A stretch of DNA of 5,547 nt from Sphingobacteriales bacterium. GTDB lineage: Bacteria > Bacteroidota > Bacteroidia > Chitinophagales > Chitinophagaceae. Location of the stretch: the NCBI GenBank assembly GCA_023251215.1, contig JAHEZF010000126.1, forward strand, positions 1 to 5,547, in the 5' to 3' direction. The notes under the pieces were generated by a model. It was not told the DNA's origin, made no database searches, and worked only from the letters and a program-made list of their open reading frames with translations. Numbering within the stretch: the first letter of the stretch is position 1; the number at the start of each line of letters is the position of its first letter. A program made the translations under genes and the position numbers. Positions 1 through 5,547 of this stretch are shown here, piece by piece.

Positions 1-345
1 ATTGGTTATACAGGATCAGTAAGTTTTCAATTTTACCAGTTCCTCATTTTAACTAGGATGGCAACCGACAATGAATTAATACATCTTTCAAATCATCCCT
101 CACCTGTCGTCAGGGTTTATGCTTTTTGGGTTTTAATTAAAAGAAAAAACCGGAAAATCAAAACATTACTCGCAAAACATTTAGATGATTCTTCTTCGTT
201 CAGTTATTTCTCAGGGTGTATCATGTCTGTTAGGAAGGTAAATGAGTTTTGTATATATCTGGCAAAAAAAAAGTTAGGCCTCGTTCTTCCTTTTTTCAAC
301 CCCGGACAAGCAGTTCTCAATTCAGCCAAAGCAGTTTACAAGTAA
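1..345 (+). CDS. HEAT-like repeat protein, 3' end (5' partial)
   Basis: The frame is open from base 1 to the TAA at 343-345, so the gene starts left of the window; the ATG at 58 is most likely an internal Met, because the 19 codons before it read through and fit the protein (start IGYTGS). The visible 114 residues hold one HEAT-like helical pair: ELIHLSNHPSPVVRVYAFWV followed by an amphipathic helix and a GCI...V.EF stretch. That pattern resembles hypothetical Bacteroidota proteins in which helical repeats mediate protein contacts (family recollection, not a search). The last 18 residues (about 97-114, starting PFFNPGQ) are encoded by the 21-bp repeat units of the promoter element for the next gene, so the C-terminal tail is probably not under strong protein-level constraint. 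Function is unknown; no signal peptide can be judged because the N-terminus is missing. Confidence 0.7.
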   Translation: MGYTGSVSFQFYQFLILTRMATDNELIHLSNHPSPVVRVYAFWVLIKRKNRKIKTLLAKHLDDSSSFSYFSGCIMSVRKVNEFCIYLAKKKLGLVLPFFNPGQAVLNSAKAVYK

Positions 346-380
346 GCTCAAAAAAGGCTTTGCAACAGGACTATTTTTAA
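289..380 (+). promoter_or_regulatory. Shared promoter element, copy 1 (21-bp direct repeats + TATTTTTAA)
   Basis: Two clear 21-bp units start at 310 (GCAGTTCTCAA) and 331 (GCAGTTTACAA), with a weaker in-register unit at 289 (CCTTTTTTCAA). A conserved block TAAGCTCAAAAAAGGCTT follows at 343-360, then a variable spacer, then TATTTTTAA at 372-380, 45 bp before the ATG at 417. The last unit lies 41 bp before TATTTTTAA, as in the other two copies. The repeats with a two-turn period look like an activator site, and TATTTTTAA sits where a Bacteroidota -7 box would be, although it is not the canonical TAnnTTTG. The repeat part lies inside the 3' end of the upstream coding region. The promoter role is inferred from conservation and position. 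Confidence 0.65.
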
Positions 381-416
381 AAGTCAATTGAATTTAAAAC
401 TAATAATTATCGTTTT

Positions 417-1415
417 ATGAAAAAGATCAAAATCCTCAACGGACTATTCATCCTGGCATTTTGCTTTATGCAACAGTTTGTTTTTGCCCAGCCAGTAAAA
501 GATCCTAATAAGACATACGGTGAAGGCACTACTACTAACACCAGTATCTCAACAAACCCGGATTCATTTATCCCCGAAAGAAAAACAGAATATAAAGATG
601 CAAACGGTGTTACCCGCCAGGAAGATGTCGAAAGCAAAGATCTTGACAGGAATGAAGTAAAAAAACAAAAATTCTATGATTCATCTGGCCGGTTGATAAA
701 ACAAACCGAAAACCGGACAGATACAACCGGCAAACAGGTCTTTATAGAATCAAAGGAATTCGGCCGGGACGGACGGGTAATCAACGCAAGCAAGTTCAGA
801 CGCGAAGATCATACATTTTACTACTACGACTGGGATAATCAAAAACAAGAATATAAAAACCCTTCATCATTTACGTTGTCCATGCAGAACAAGCCGGGCT
901 CCCTTCCCTGTCCCAAAGATCGTTTTGCATTTACACTCGGCTATAGTTATTGGGCTGTGAAACAAACGAAATTTCCGGTGGGTGTGGATTTGGGAGTCGG
1001 TGCCCGGTTAAATAAATCACTTTGCGCAAAACTCGATCTTAGGGCACACACAAGCAACAACAATCAACAGGACTTGCTTCGTCTGAACGCATTGGCCGGG
1101 ATTGAATTTGATCGTGAAAAATGTGACAAACCGGCTATTTCAGTTTTCTCCCGTATCGCCATCGGAATGATACATGACAGGATCAAAAATGAAGGGGCGA
1201 AATCCACAAGCGGCCAAGCTCCTCTGGCAGCTGCCGGTGGCGGAGTGAGGATTTCCATCAATGAAAAATTTTTCCTTCAATTCAAGGCTGATGCGCTGAC
1301 CGTTTTTTATAAAGGGAACATGCAGATCGAATACCGTGCGGGTATTGAATTCGGAATTCGTTCAGGGAAGAAAACTAGTTTGACCAAAACCCCACATCTG
1401 AACGAAAAGAACTAG
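417..1415 (+). CDS. Secreted YD-like repeat / predicted outer-membrane beta-barrel protein
   Basis: A 332-aa protein with a Sec signal peptide: basic MKKIK, a hydrophobic stretch to about residue 23, and likely signal peptidase I cleavage at VFA|QP after residue 24. Residues 25-55 are Thr/Ser/Pro-rich and probably disordered. Residues 56-140 are polar and contain YD/RHS-like or MORN-like strands of the type 'KFYDSSGRLIKQ' and 'EFGRDGRVINAS', ending in an aromatic FYYYDWD. Residues 168-316 show alternating short amphipathic strands and Gly-rich turns (AFTLGYSYWAV, VGVDLGVGARL, IEYRAGIEFGI), as in small porin-family barrels; a basic 16-residue tail follows rather than a terminal Phe. The N-terminal half resembles the partial gene at 5071, suggesting paralogues. 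The start is fixed by the signal peptide and by the promoter element 45 bp upstream; no Shine-Dalgarno is seen, which is normal in this phylum. The likely place is the outer membrane; substrate and role are unknown. Confidence 0.85.
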   Translation: MKKIKILNGLFILAFCFMQQFVFAQPVKDPNKTYGEGTTTNTSISTNPDSFIPERKTEYKDANGVTRQEDVESKDLDRNEVKKQKFYDSSGRLIKQTENRTDTTGKQVFIESKEFGRDGRVINASKFRREDHTFYYYDWDNQKQEYKNPSSFTLSMQNKPGSLPCPKDRFAFTLGYSYWAVKQTKFPVGVDLGVGARLNKSLCAKLDLRAHTSNNNQQDLLRLNALAGIEFDREKCDKPAISVFSRIAIGMIHDRIKNEGAKSTSGQAPLAAAGGGVRISINEKFFLQFKADALTVFYKGNMQIEYRAGIEFGIRSGKKTSLTKTPHLNEKN

Positions 1416-1490
1416 TAATCAACGATAAATTCAAACTATAAGTAATTAAAATCTGCTCGAGATGAAAAATATCCAATTCAGATCCTGCGC

Positions 1491-1582
1491 TCCATTCTCA
1501 AATCCAGGAGTGCAGTTTTCAATCCAGGTCAGGCAGATCTCAAATAAGCCTCAAAACGACCTCAATGGAATAATATTTTTAA
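1491..1582 (+). promoter_or_regulatory. Shared promoter element, copy 2 (21-bp direct repeats + TATTTTTAA)
   Basis: Units start at 1491 (weak, TCCATTCTCAA), 1512 (GCAGTTTTCAA) and 1533 (GCAGATCTCAA), exactly 21 bp apart. They are followed by TAAGCCTCAAAACGACCT at 1545-1562 and by TATTTTTAA at 1574-1582, 28 bp before the ATG at 1602. The distance from the last unit to TATTTTTAA is again 41 bp. The element lies wholly in the 186-bp gap after gene 417-1415; the first part of that gap (1416-1490) shows no terminator or other structure that I can support. The likely role is to start transcription of the genes at 1602 and, by read-through, 2825. Confidence 0.65.
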
Positions 1583-1601
1583 TTATCAAAAACATTTTAA
1601 T

Positions 1602-2753
1602 ATGAAAAAGATTGCACTTTTCTTAATTCTGGTTGCCTGTTTTAATTATATGCTTACGGCGCAGCCATCTAAACAAGATGAAGTGATTTATAAAGCCGTT
1701 CCAATGGCAAAAAAGGAGTTTAAAGAATTGGCTGATGCGTTTGATGTTCTCAGGTTTGAGTGCAACCAACCTGTCGAATGTCCGCAACTGGATATGGCTA
1801 ATACAAAAAAGCTGGCTGAAGTCATTGAAAAGATCATCATAACTCACCAACGATTCAAAGCCTGGATCGAAGAAGGTCTTATGGATAACCGAAGCCATCC
1901 CGAATGGTTAGCCGCAAGAGACCTGGTAAATAAATCCTATGATCATATCACGCATGTTCAAAAGGATTTTTATAAGGCTGTCAGCAAAGTCAGAATTTTT
2001 CCGGAATCCTATAAAGATGCGCCGGTATATACGGGCAAAGATCCCTATAGTGCCATTAATAACTTGAACGATCGGTTTGTAGATCAGTTAAAACTATTTA
2101 AAAGATATCATCAAAACTTCATGATAAAACCATATCCATATCCTACACTAAGAGTACCAGGAAACAAATTCAAACCCGGACAGGAGATCACAATAAATTT
2201 TACAGCTCGGCCCTGCTTTTCTGATGATGCATGGATAGGAATCATTCCCTCCTCAACATCTCATAAAAATGAAGCTGCAAGTGAACAAAACAAACTTGCC
2301 AGGAAATATATAAGAAGTAAAACGGAAGGTGCTTTTACATTCAAATTACCTGAAACACAGGGTTCATACGATTTCAGAATGTTCGATGCAGATGAAAACG
2401 GCAAAGAGGTTAATTCTTACTCATTCGAAATCGTGGACAGTTATACAGCCGCAGATCTACAAGGTAACTGGGAGGCTACAGGTTACAATTGTCCAAAGCC
2501 AGTTACTCACGAAAAAATAAAGATCAAATTGAACGGGAATAAGCTTATTGCTACTAAAATCGTCGGTGACGATTGTGTACCTGCAGGCCAGGTAACCTGG
2601 GAAGGCACACTTAATGAAAAAGCGATCACAGGCCGCGGGCATGTCAGCTCCGGAGTAGGTACCCCATTATCCTGGATTTCTATAACCATAAATGTGGAAG
2701 ATAAGAATACACTGAAGGGGTTCTATGGTTGCACCTACCGCAGAATAAAATAG
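1602..2753 (+). CDS. Secreted three-part protein: helical N-terminus, Ig/SKICH-like domain, beta-rich C-terminal domain
   Basis: A 383-aa protein. The signal peptide is MKKIALFLILVACFNYMLTA|QP, with cleavage after residue 20. A lipobox-like LVAC ends at Cys13, so a lipoprotein is possible but less likely. Residues 25-175 are mostly helical and charged, with Cys54 and Cys60. Residues about 183-277 form a beta domain: 'FKPGQEITINFTA', then 'DDAWIGIIPS', 'KYI...TEGAFTFKLP' and 'GSYDFRMFDADENGKEV'. The order PGQ..., D.WIG.IP, then G.Y.FR resembles SKICH/Ig-like sandwich domains (pattern memory). Residues 281-383 begin 'LQGNWEATGYNCP' and include 'GDDCVPAGQVTWEGTL' and a closing 'GFYGCTYRR', a small lipocalin-like barrel in style, with Cys297, Cys325 and Cys377 that could pair in the periplasm. 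No enzyme motif is visible. It has its own promoter element and is followed 71 bp later by gene 2825-4465, probably in one transcript. Confidence 0.85.
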   Translation: MKKIALFLILVACFNYMLTAQPSKQDEVIYKAVPMAKKEFKELADAFDVLRFECNQPVECPQLDMANTKKLAEVIEKIIITHQRFKAWIEEGLMDNRSHPEWLAARDLVNKSYDHITHVQKDFYKAVSKVRIFPESYKDAPVYTGKDPYSAINNLNDRFVDQLKLFKRYHQNFMIKPYPYPTLRVPGNKFKPGQEITINFTARPCFSDDAWIGIIPSSTSHKNEAASEQNKLARKYIRSKTEGAFTFKLPETQGSYDFRMFDADENGKEVNSYSFEIVDSYTAADLQGNWEATGYNCPKPVTHEKIKIKLNGNKLIATKIVGDDCVPAGQVTWEGTLNEKAITGRGHVSSGVGTPLSWISITINVEDKNTLKGFYGCTYRRIK

Positions 2754-2824
2754 TAAAATCAATACACGTTTCAATCTCTAAACTTACGATCTGAAAAATA
2801 TGAATCACCAATAAAACATTTTTT

Positions 2825-4465
2825 ATGGAAAATAAAAAAAACTCAATGCCGTCAGTACAACAGATATTGTTGTCGCGACTTATTATGATGATCCTGGTTT
2901 TTATTATTGTTTTTGCTGCCAATGCCCAGCCCGGATCAGGTTCTAAACCAGCCAATGAAGTTTTTGCAGGCATTTCTGCCGCAGGTAAAGCCGGCAATTT
3001 TAATTATGGAGCAAATTTTTCATTTACTCATCCACTGACAGGCAAGTTCAGATTGATGGGTGATGCAGGATTTTATCTTAAAAAAAATGGGGCCGCCAGT
3101 CTGAAACAATTTCAGTTGCTGGGTGGTGTAGAAATGCAACCTTTAAATGCTGATACAAAAATTTCTTTATCTCCACATTTGCTGTTAGGCACAACATGTT
3201 TTAATTCTAAATACAAGTTTGAGACAATGGCATATAGCAATAACCAGTTTGGTATTTCTATGGCAGCAGGTACAAATATTCTTTTCCCTCTCAACGACAG
3301 AATTGCCGTTGCAGCGAGAATCGATTACACACCTACCCTTTTAAAGGGGGCTTTGAATCATGATTTTCGGTTTGGGATGGGGATCAGGATCAAATTCAAC
3401 AAAGAAGAACCTTCAACGCCAAAATATATCATACCGAATGAGCCAAGAAATGAATTCATATCAATGAATGGTTATGACTTCGATAAAGATCCAAAATTAT
3501 ACGGACCTGATGATGACAAGCTGGAACATCCATTAGCCAATCCAAAACAAACCCAGGGGAAAGAATGCAAGGGCATAGATGTATTTGATTATTATAATAA
3601 TAACACGAACCCAGTTGCAGCAACACTTATCATTCGAGAAACAGGTTTATGCAATGTTCATGTGACAGTAGAACAATTGGAGGAAATCGCTGCAGAAAAC
3701 AAGGATGGCAGCAATAAGGAAGGAGGAAAGAAAGGAAGGACAGCGACGGGAAGTAGAACAACGACAAGAAATAAAGGCGATCAAAACAAACCAAAGAGCC
3801 CTGTACAGAAGGATGGCAAATGGAAAAAAACGAAATTATTTGAATATGATGCCGAGCCTGTACAAGGAGATGATGTATATAGCTTCCTGGTTCCTGCAAA
3901 AACCCGGATCAGAGTTACGATCAGTTGTGGGGGCAAACTTAGCGATGGTGATTGTGACTTTTTAAGAAAGTTTGTAGTGACAGAAGATGAAAAAATTAAA
4001 GTTGAGAATGAAAACTCAGCTCCCAAATTAGAATTAGCTCCTCCAAAAGCTTTGGAAAAACTTGATCAATTTGACCCGATGAGAAATCGTTGCATTAGTG
4101 TTGATCATACTTTTTATAAGATCACAAACAGGGATGTTAAACAAACAATGACCATACATTTTAAAGCGGTAAGTGAATGCGGCTGTTATTTCGAAGCTTA
4201 TGCAAATGAAGCTCCGGCATTGAAGGAAGGAATGCCAGAACCTTTGGAAGGCGGAAAACTAGGAGTTGGTCATAAAGATGAATCGCCCAAGATCGCCAAG
4301 CCTGTTGACAAGGGAAAAGTATCATCAATGGGAACAGAGCAAACGCTCACCATTCGTCCAGGAAAAGAGATATACTTCAAAGGAAGATGTCCTTTGCAGC
4401 AACCTATGCCAGGTCCTTGTAAAGGCAGAATTGAGATCACTGGAATTACGTTTACAAGTAAATAA
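2825..4465 (+). CDS. Predicted beta-barrel protein with a duplicated four-cysteine C-terminal module
   Basis: A 546-aa protein. The signal peptide has an unusually long N-region: hydrophobic residues 19-32, cleavage at ANA|QP after residue 34. A later start at Met8 would also leave a good signal peptide, so the start is uncertain by 7 codons. Residues 45-192 show alternating strands (EVFAGISAAG, NYGANFSFTHP, HDFRFGMGIRIKF) like a small outer-membrane barrel. The rest is soluble in character and holds two related modules. Module A has Cys248, 276, 368, 377; module B has Cys423, 454 (plus 452), 522, 532. Both start 'C...D..F/YY.N', pass through a strand to the second Cys, and end with 'V/I.P.K.I' before a C-x(8-9)-C pair. 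A Lys/Arg/Thr/Gly-rich linker (about 290-336) interrupts module A. No type IX secretion C-terminal signature is evident. It lacks the upstream repeat element and is closed by a strong terminator, so it is probably the distal gene of the 1602 transcript. The family is not recognised. Confidence 0.85.
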   Translation: MENKKNSMPSVQQILLSRLIMMILVFIIVFAANAQPGSGSKPANEVFAGISAAGKAGNFNYGANFSFTHPLTGKFRLMGDAGFYLKKNGAASLKQFQLLGGVEMQPLNADTKISLSPHLLLGTTCFNSKYKFETMAYSNNQFGISMAAGTNILFPLNDRIAVAARIDYTPTLLKGALNHDFRFGMGIRIKFNKEEPSTPKYIIPNEPRNEFISMNGYDFDKDPKLYGPDDDKLEHPLANPKQTQGKECKGIDVFDYYNNNTNPVAATLIIRETGLCNVHVTVEQLEEIAAENKDGSNKEGGKKGRTATGSRTTTRNKGDQNKPKSPVQKDGKWKKTKLFEYDAEPVQGDDVYSFLVPAKTRIRVTISCGGKLSDGDCDFLRKFVVTEDEKIKVENENSAPKLELAPPKALEKLDQFDPMRNRCISVDHTFYKITNRDVKQTMTIHFKAVSECGCYFEAYANEAPALKEGMPEPLEGGKLGVGHKDESPKIAKPVDKGKVSSMGTEQTLTIRPGKEIYFKGRCPLQQPMPGPCKGRIEITGITFTSK

Positions 4466-4484
4466 GATTACGTACTCTTTAATC

Positions 4485-4514
4485 ATCGGGCTTAAGTATA
4501 AGCCCGATTTTTTT
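4485..4514 (+). terminator. Rho-independent terminator
   Basis: A perfect 10-bp stem (ATCGGGCTTA at 4485-4494 paired with TAAGCCCGAT at 4499-4508), a 4-nt AGTA loop and a run of seven T (4508-4514). It starts 19 bp after the stop of the gene ending at 4465 and closes that transcript, so the gene at 4666 needs its own promoter, which the element at 4535-4626 can supply. Confidence 0.92.
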
Positions 4515-4534
4515 ATACTTCCACGGTTGTCCAG

Positions 4535-4626
4535 GCATATTTTAATTCTTGCACTGCAGTTCTCCAATCAAACGATACAGTTCTCACATAAGCTCCAAAA
4601 TGGCCTTTTACTGAATGTATTTTTAA
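4535..4626 (+). promoter_or_regulatory. Shared promoter element, copy 3 (21-bp direct repeats + TATTTTTAA)
   Basis: Strong units start at 4556 (GCAGTTCTCCA) and 4577 (ACAGTTCTCAC), 21 bp apart; a degenerate unit in the same register starts at 4535 (GCATATTTTAA). The block TAAGCTCCAAAATGGCCT follows at 4589-4606 and TATTTTTAA at 4618-4626, 41 bp after the start of the last unit and 40 bp before the ATG at 4666. It lies directly behind the terminator at 4485-4514, which strongly supports a promoter role here. Confidence 0.7.
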
Positions 4627-4665
4627 TTCAGAAAATTAATTTTAAAACTCTTTAAAATAAATGTT

Positions 4666-4959
4666 ATGAAACAGCTACTGCACATCACCGCTTCAGTTAA
4701 CCAGCCTGGTTTATTGAAGGATATGATTGAAAAATTAGCAAGCCGCCGTTACGAGATCGGTTATAGTAATGAAAGAATGCCGGAAGGTTGGCAGGCTATT
4801 GAAACAGCTTCCGCCGAAATATATGTAAACGGAGCCGTTGAGTTTATGTTTAATGAAAAAGAAACGATCCGGATGCCGTTTATTACATCATTTCTTTTTA
4901 GCTGTGCGCATACAAAGAATGATCCATATAAACTGAACTGGAGCATATCTCTTTCTTAA
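4666..4959 (+). CDS. Small hypothetical cytoplasmic protein (97 aa)
   Basis: I do not recognise this protein. It has no signal peptide, membrane segment, cysteine pair or known motif. It appears to be a compact alpha/beta protein: strand LLHITASV, a helix over about residues 14-28 (PGLLKDMIEKLASRR), a loop with 'NERMPEGWQAIET', a strand pair 'AEIYVNGAVEFMFNE', and a final 'YKLNWSISLS' strand. The gene is supported by its position: a terminator and promoter element lie just upstream and a signal-peptide gene follows. The ATG at 4666 is chosen because the preceding ATG at 4661 is out of frame and stops after two codons. It is the only complete non-exported protein in the set and shares its promoter type with two exported proteins, so a regulatory or accessory role is possible, but this is a guess. 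Confidence 0.7.
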   Translation: MKQLLHITASVNQPGLLKDMIEKLASRRYEIGYSNERMPEGWQAIETASAEIYVNGAVEFMFNEKETIRMPFITSFLFSCAHTKNDPYKLNWSISLS

Positions 4960-5042
4960 GAACGAAATAAAACAATATCTGTTGGCAATATTTTTTTAGT
5001 TCAAATTTTTCCAGGAACCCGGAACTTCTTTTATATAAAAAC

Positions 5043-5051
5043 TATTTATAA
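5043..5051 (+). promoter_or_regulatory. Possible core promoter (TATTTATAA) for the gene at 5071
   Basis: TATTTATAA lies 28 bp before the ATG at 5071, the same distance as TATTTTTAA before the ATG at 1602, and differs from it at one base. The 21-bp units and the TAAGC block are absent at the expected positions upstream. In such AT-rich DNA a match like this can arise by chance, and read-through from 4666-4959 is the alternative. Confidence 0.25.
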
Positions 5052-5070
5052 ACTTTTAAAATTAGAAATC

Positions 5071-5547
5071 ATGAAATTCTTTAATAAAATTCAAACAGCT
5101 TCTTCTTCAAGATGCGTATTGTTCATCGGTTTTATTTTTATACTAACTACAGCCTCACATGCCCAGGATCGTTTTTTCGATGGAGATCTGTGGAAAGGCG
5201 ATTATTGGGGAAGAACATTCACTGATGAGTCAGGTAATAAAGTAAAAGTTTGGATATTTTATAAAGGAAAAACCAATGAACCGGAAAGAATCGACTCCAT
5301 TGTTGAATACAAAAATGGAGGCAGGCTTGAAACGAAGACCTATTTTGTTTTAGGTGATACCAATGTTATTTTCAGATACTACTATGATCCAAACGGAAAA
5401 CTCAGGTATGAAAGAACCCGGGGATATGATATCGATGGTAACATAAAATCCGATGATACCCGCTGGCTCGATCCCGATGGAAATCCTGTCAAGACCAGGA
5501 CATACGATCCTGCAACCGGAAAATATCAAACTAAGATAAAAGAAGGA
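5071..5547 (+). CDS. Secreted YD-like repeat protein, N-terminal part (3' partial)
   Basis: The frame is open to the last base, giving 159 codons with no stop. The signal peptide runs from Met1 with Lys/Arg at 2, 6 and 14, a hydrophobic core at about 15-27 (CVLFIGFIFILTT) and likely cleavage at SHA|QD after residue 31. The mature part is rich in Asp, Gly, Tyr, Lys and Thr, with repeating strand-turn units: 'VEYKNGGRLETKTY', 'YYYDPNGKLRYERT', 'GYDIDGNIKSDDTRW', 'LDPDGNPVKTRTYDPATGKY'. These resemble YD/RHS or MORN-like repeats, with the turn at D-x-(D/N)-G. The N-terminal half of the protein at 417-1415 has the same kind of units, so this gene may also run into a beta-barrel beyond the window. 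The gap before it is 111 bp and holds no copy of the shared repeat element. The start is fixed by the signal peptide. Confidence 0.8.
   Translation, partial: MKFFNKIQTASSSRCVLFIGFIFILTTASHAQDRFFDGDLWKGDYWGRTFTDESGNKVKVWIFYKGKTNEPERIDSIVEYKNGGRLETKTYFVLGDTNVIFRYYYDPNGKLRYERTRGYDIDGNIKSDDTRWLDPDGNPVKTRTYDPATGKYQTKIKEG

Noticed and set aside
289..351. CRISPR-like or satellite-like short tandem repeats.
   Set aside because: Only two or three imperfect 21-bp units per site, no spacers, and the same arrangement recurs before three different genes with a fixed distance to an A/T box.
1462..1605. A 47-codon reading frame starting at an ATG in the gap and overlapping the next start as ATGA.
   Set aside because: It runs through the conserved promoter element, its protein resembles nothing I recognise, and conservation between copies follows DNA columns and spacing instead of this frame.
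1611..1640. Lipobox-like LVAC in the signal peptide of the 1602 gene, suggesting a lipoprotein anchored at Cys13.
   Set aside because: The hydrophobic stretch before Cys13 is short and the sequence continues hydrophobic to a good signal peptidase I site TA|QP, matching the three other exported proteins. Not fully excluded.
2754..2824. A fourth copy of the shared element before the gene at 2825.
   Set aside because: CACGTT (2765) and TACGAT (2785) are 20 bp apart and lack the CAGTT core, the TAAGC block and TATTTTTAA. The 71-bp gap shows nothing else.
4266..4655. A 129-codon frame overlapping the end of the 546-aa gene and running through the terminator and promoter element.
   Set aside because: It is a shadow frame: it overlaps a well-supported gene, crosses a strong terminator and has no recognisable protein character.
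407..4946. Minus-strand reading frames of 60-105 codons opposite the genes.
   Set aside because: All lie antisense to well-supported coding regions with no signal peptides, domains or promoters of their own.
4974..4997. Weak hairpin AATAT...ATATT followed by seven T after the 97-aa gene, as a possible terminator.
   Set aside because: The stem is only five A/T pairs with a 9-nt loop, too weak to call in such AT-rich DNA; so read-through into the gene at 5071 remains possible.
4998..5026. AGTTC...GAACT inverted repeat and GGAAC direct repeat before the gene at 5071 as an operator or element copy.
   Set aside because: The arms are five bases, the unit spacing is not 21 bp, and the distance to the A/T box does not match the other copies.

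Overview
The window looks like a piece of a Bacteroidota chromosome, probably Chitinophagaceae or a near relative (inference). It is AT-rich and has strongly A/T-biased gaps between genes. There are no convincing Shine-Dalgarno sequences before the starts. All four exported proteins have signal peptides that end in Ala followed by Gln at the mature N-terminus, the pattern known as the Bacteroidetes Q-rule. Several products look like small outer-membrane beta-barrels of the kind common in this phylum. I see no mobile element, RNA gene or CRISPR array.

Layout, all on the + strand: (1) the 3' end of a HEAT-like repeat protein, open at the left edge (1-345). (2) A 332-aa secreted protein with a YD-like repeat region followed by a predicted beta-barrel (417-1415). 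(3) A 383-aa secreted protein with a helical N-terminal part, an Ig/SKICH-like beta domain and a beta-rich C-terminal domain (1602-2753). (4) A 546-aa protein with a predicted beta-barrel followed by two copies of a four-cysteine module (2825-4465), ended by a strong intrinsic terminator (4485-4514). (5) A 97-aa cytoplasmic protein of unknown function (4666-4959). (6) The start of another secreted YD-like repeat protein, open at the right edge (5071-5547), which resembles the N-terminal half of gene 2.

The most striking structure is in the gaps. Upstream of genes 2, 3 and 5 the same element of about 92 bp occurs. It has 21-bp tandem units with a GCAGTTCTCAA-like core, then a conserved TAAGC..(A)AAAA.G.CYT block, then an unconserved spacer of fixed length, then TATTTTTAA. 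The three copies align without a gap: the last unit starts exactly 41 bp before TATTTTTAA each time. I read it as a shared promoter with an activator site made of direct repeats two helical turns apart, a geometry like that of LytTR-type regulators. Gene 4 has no copy and probably reads through from gene 3. Gene 6 has at most a core-promoter-like match.

Together this suggests a co-regulated set of cell-envelope proteins plus one small cytoplasmic protein. The function of the set cannot be told from sequence alone.
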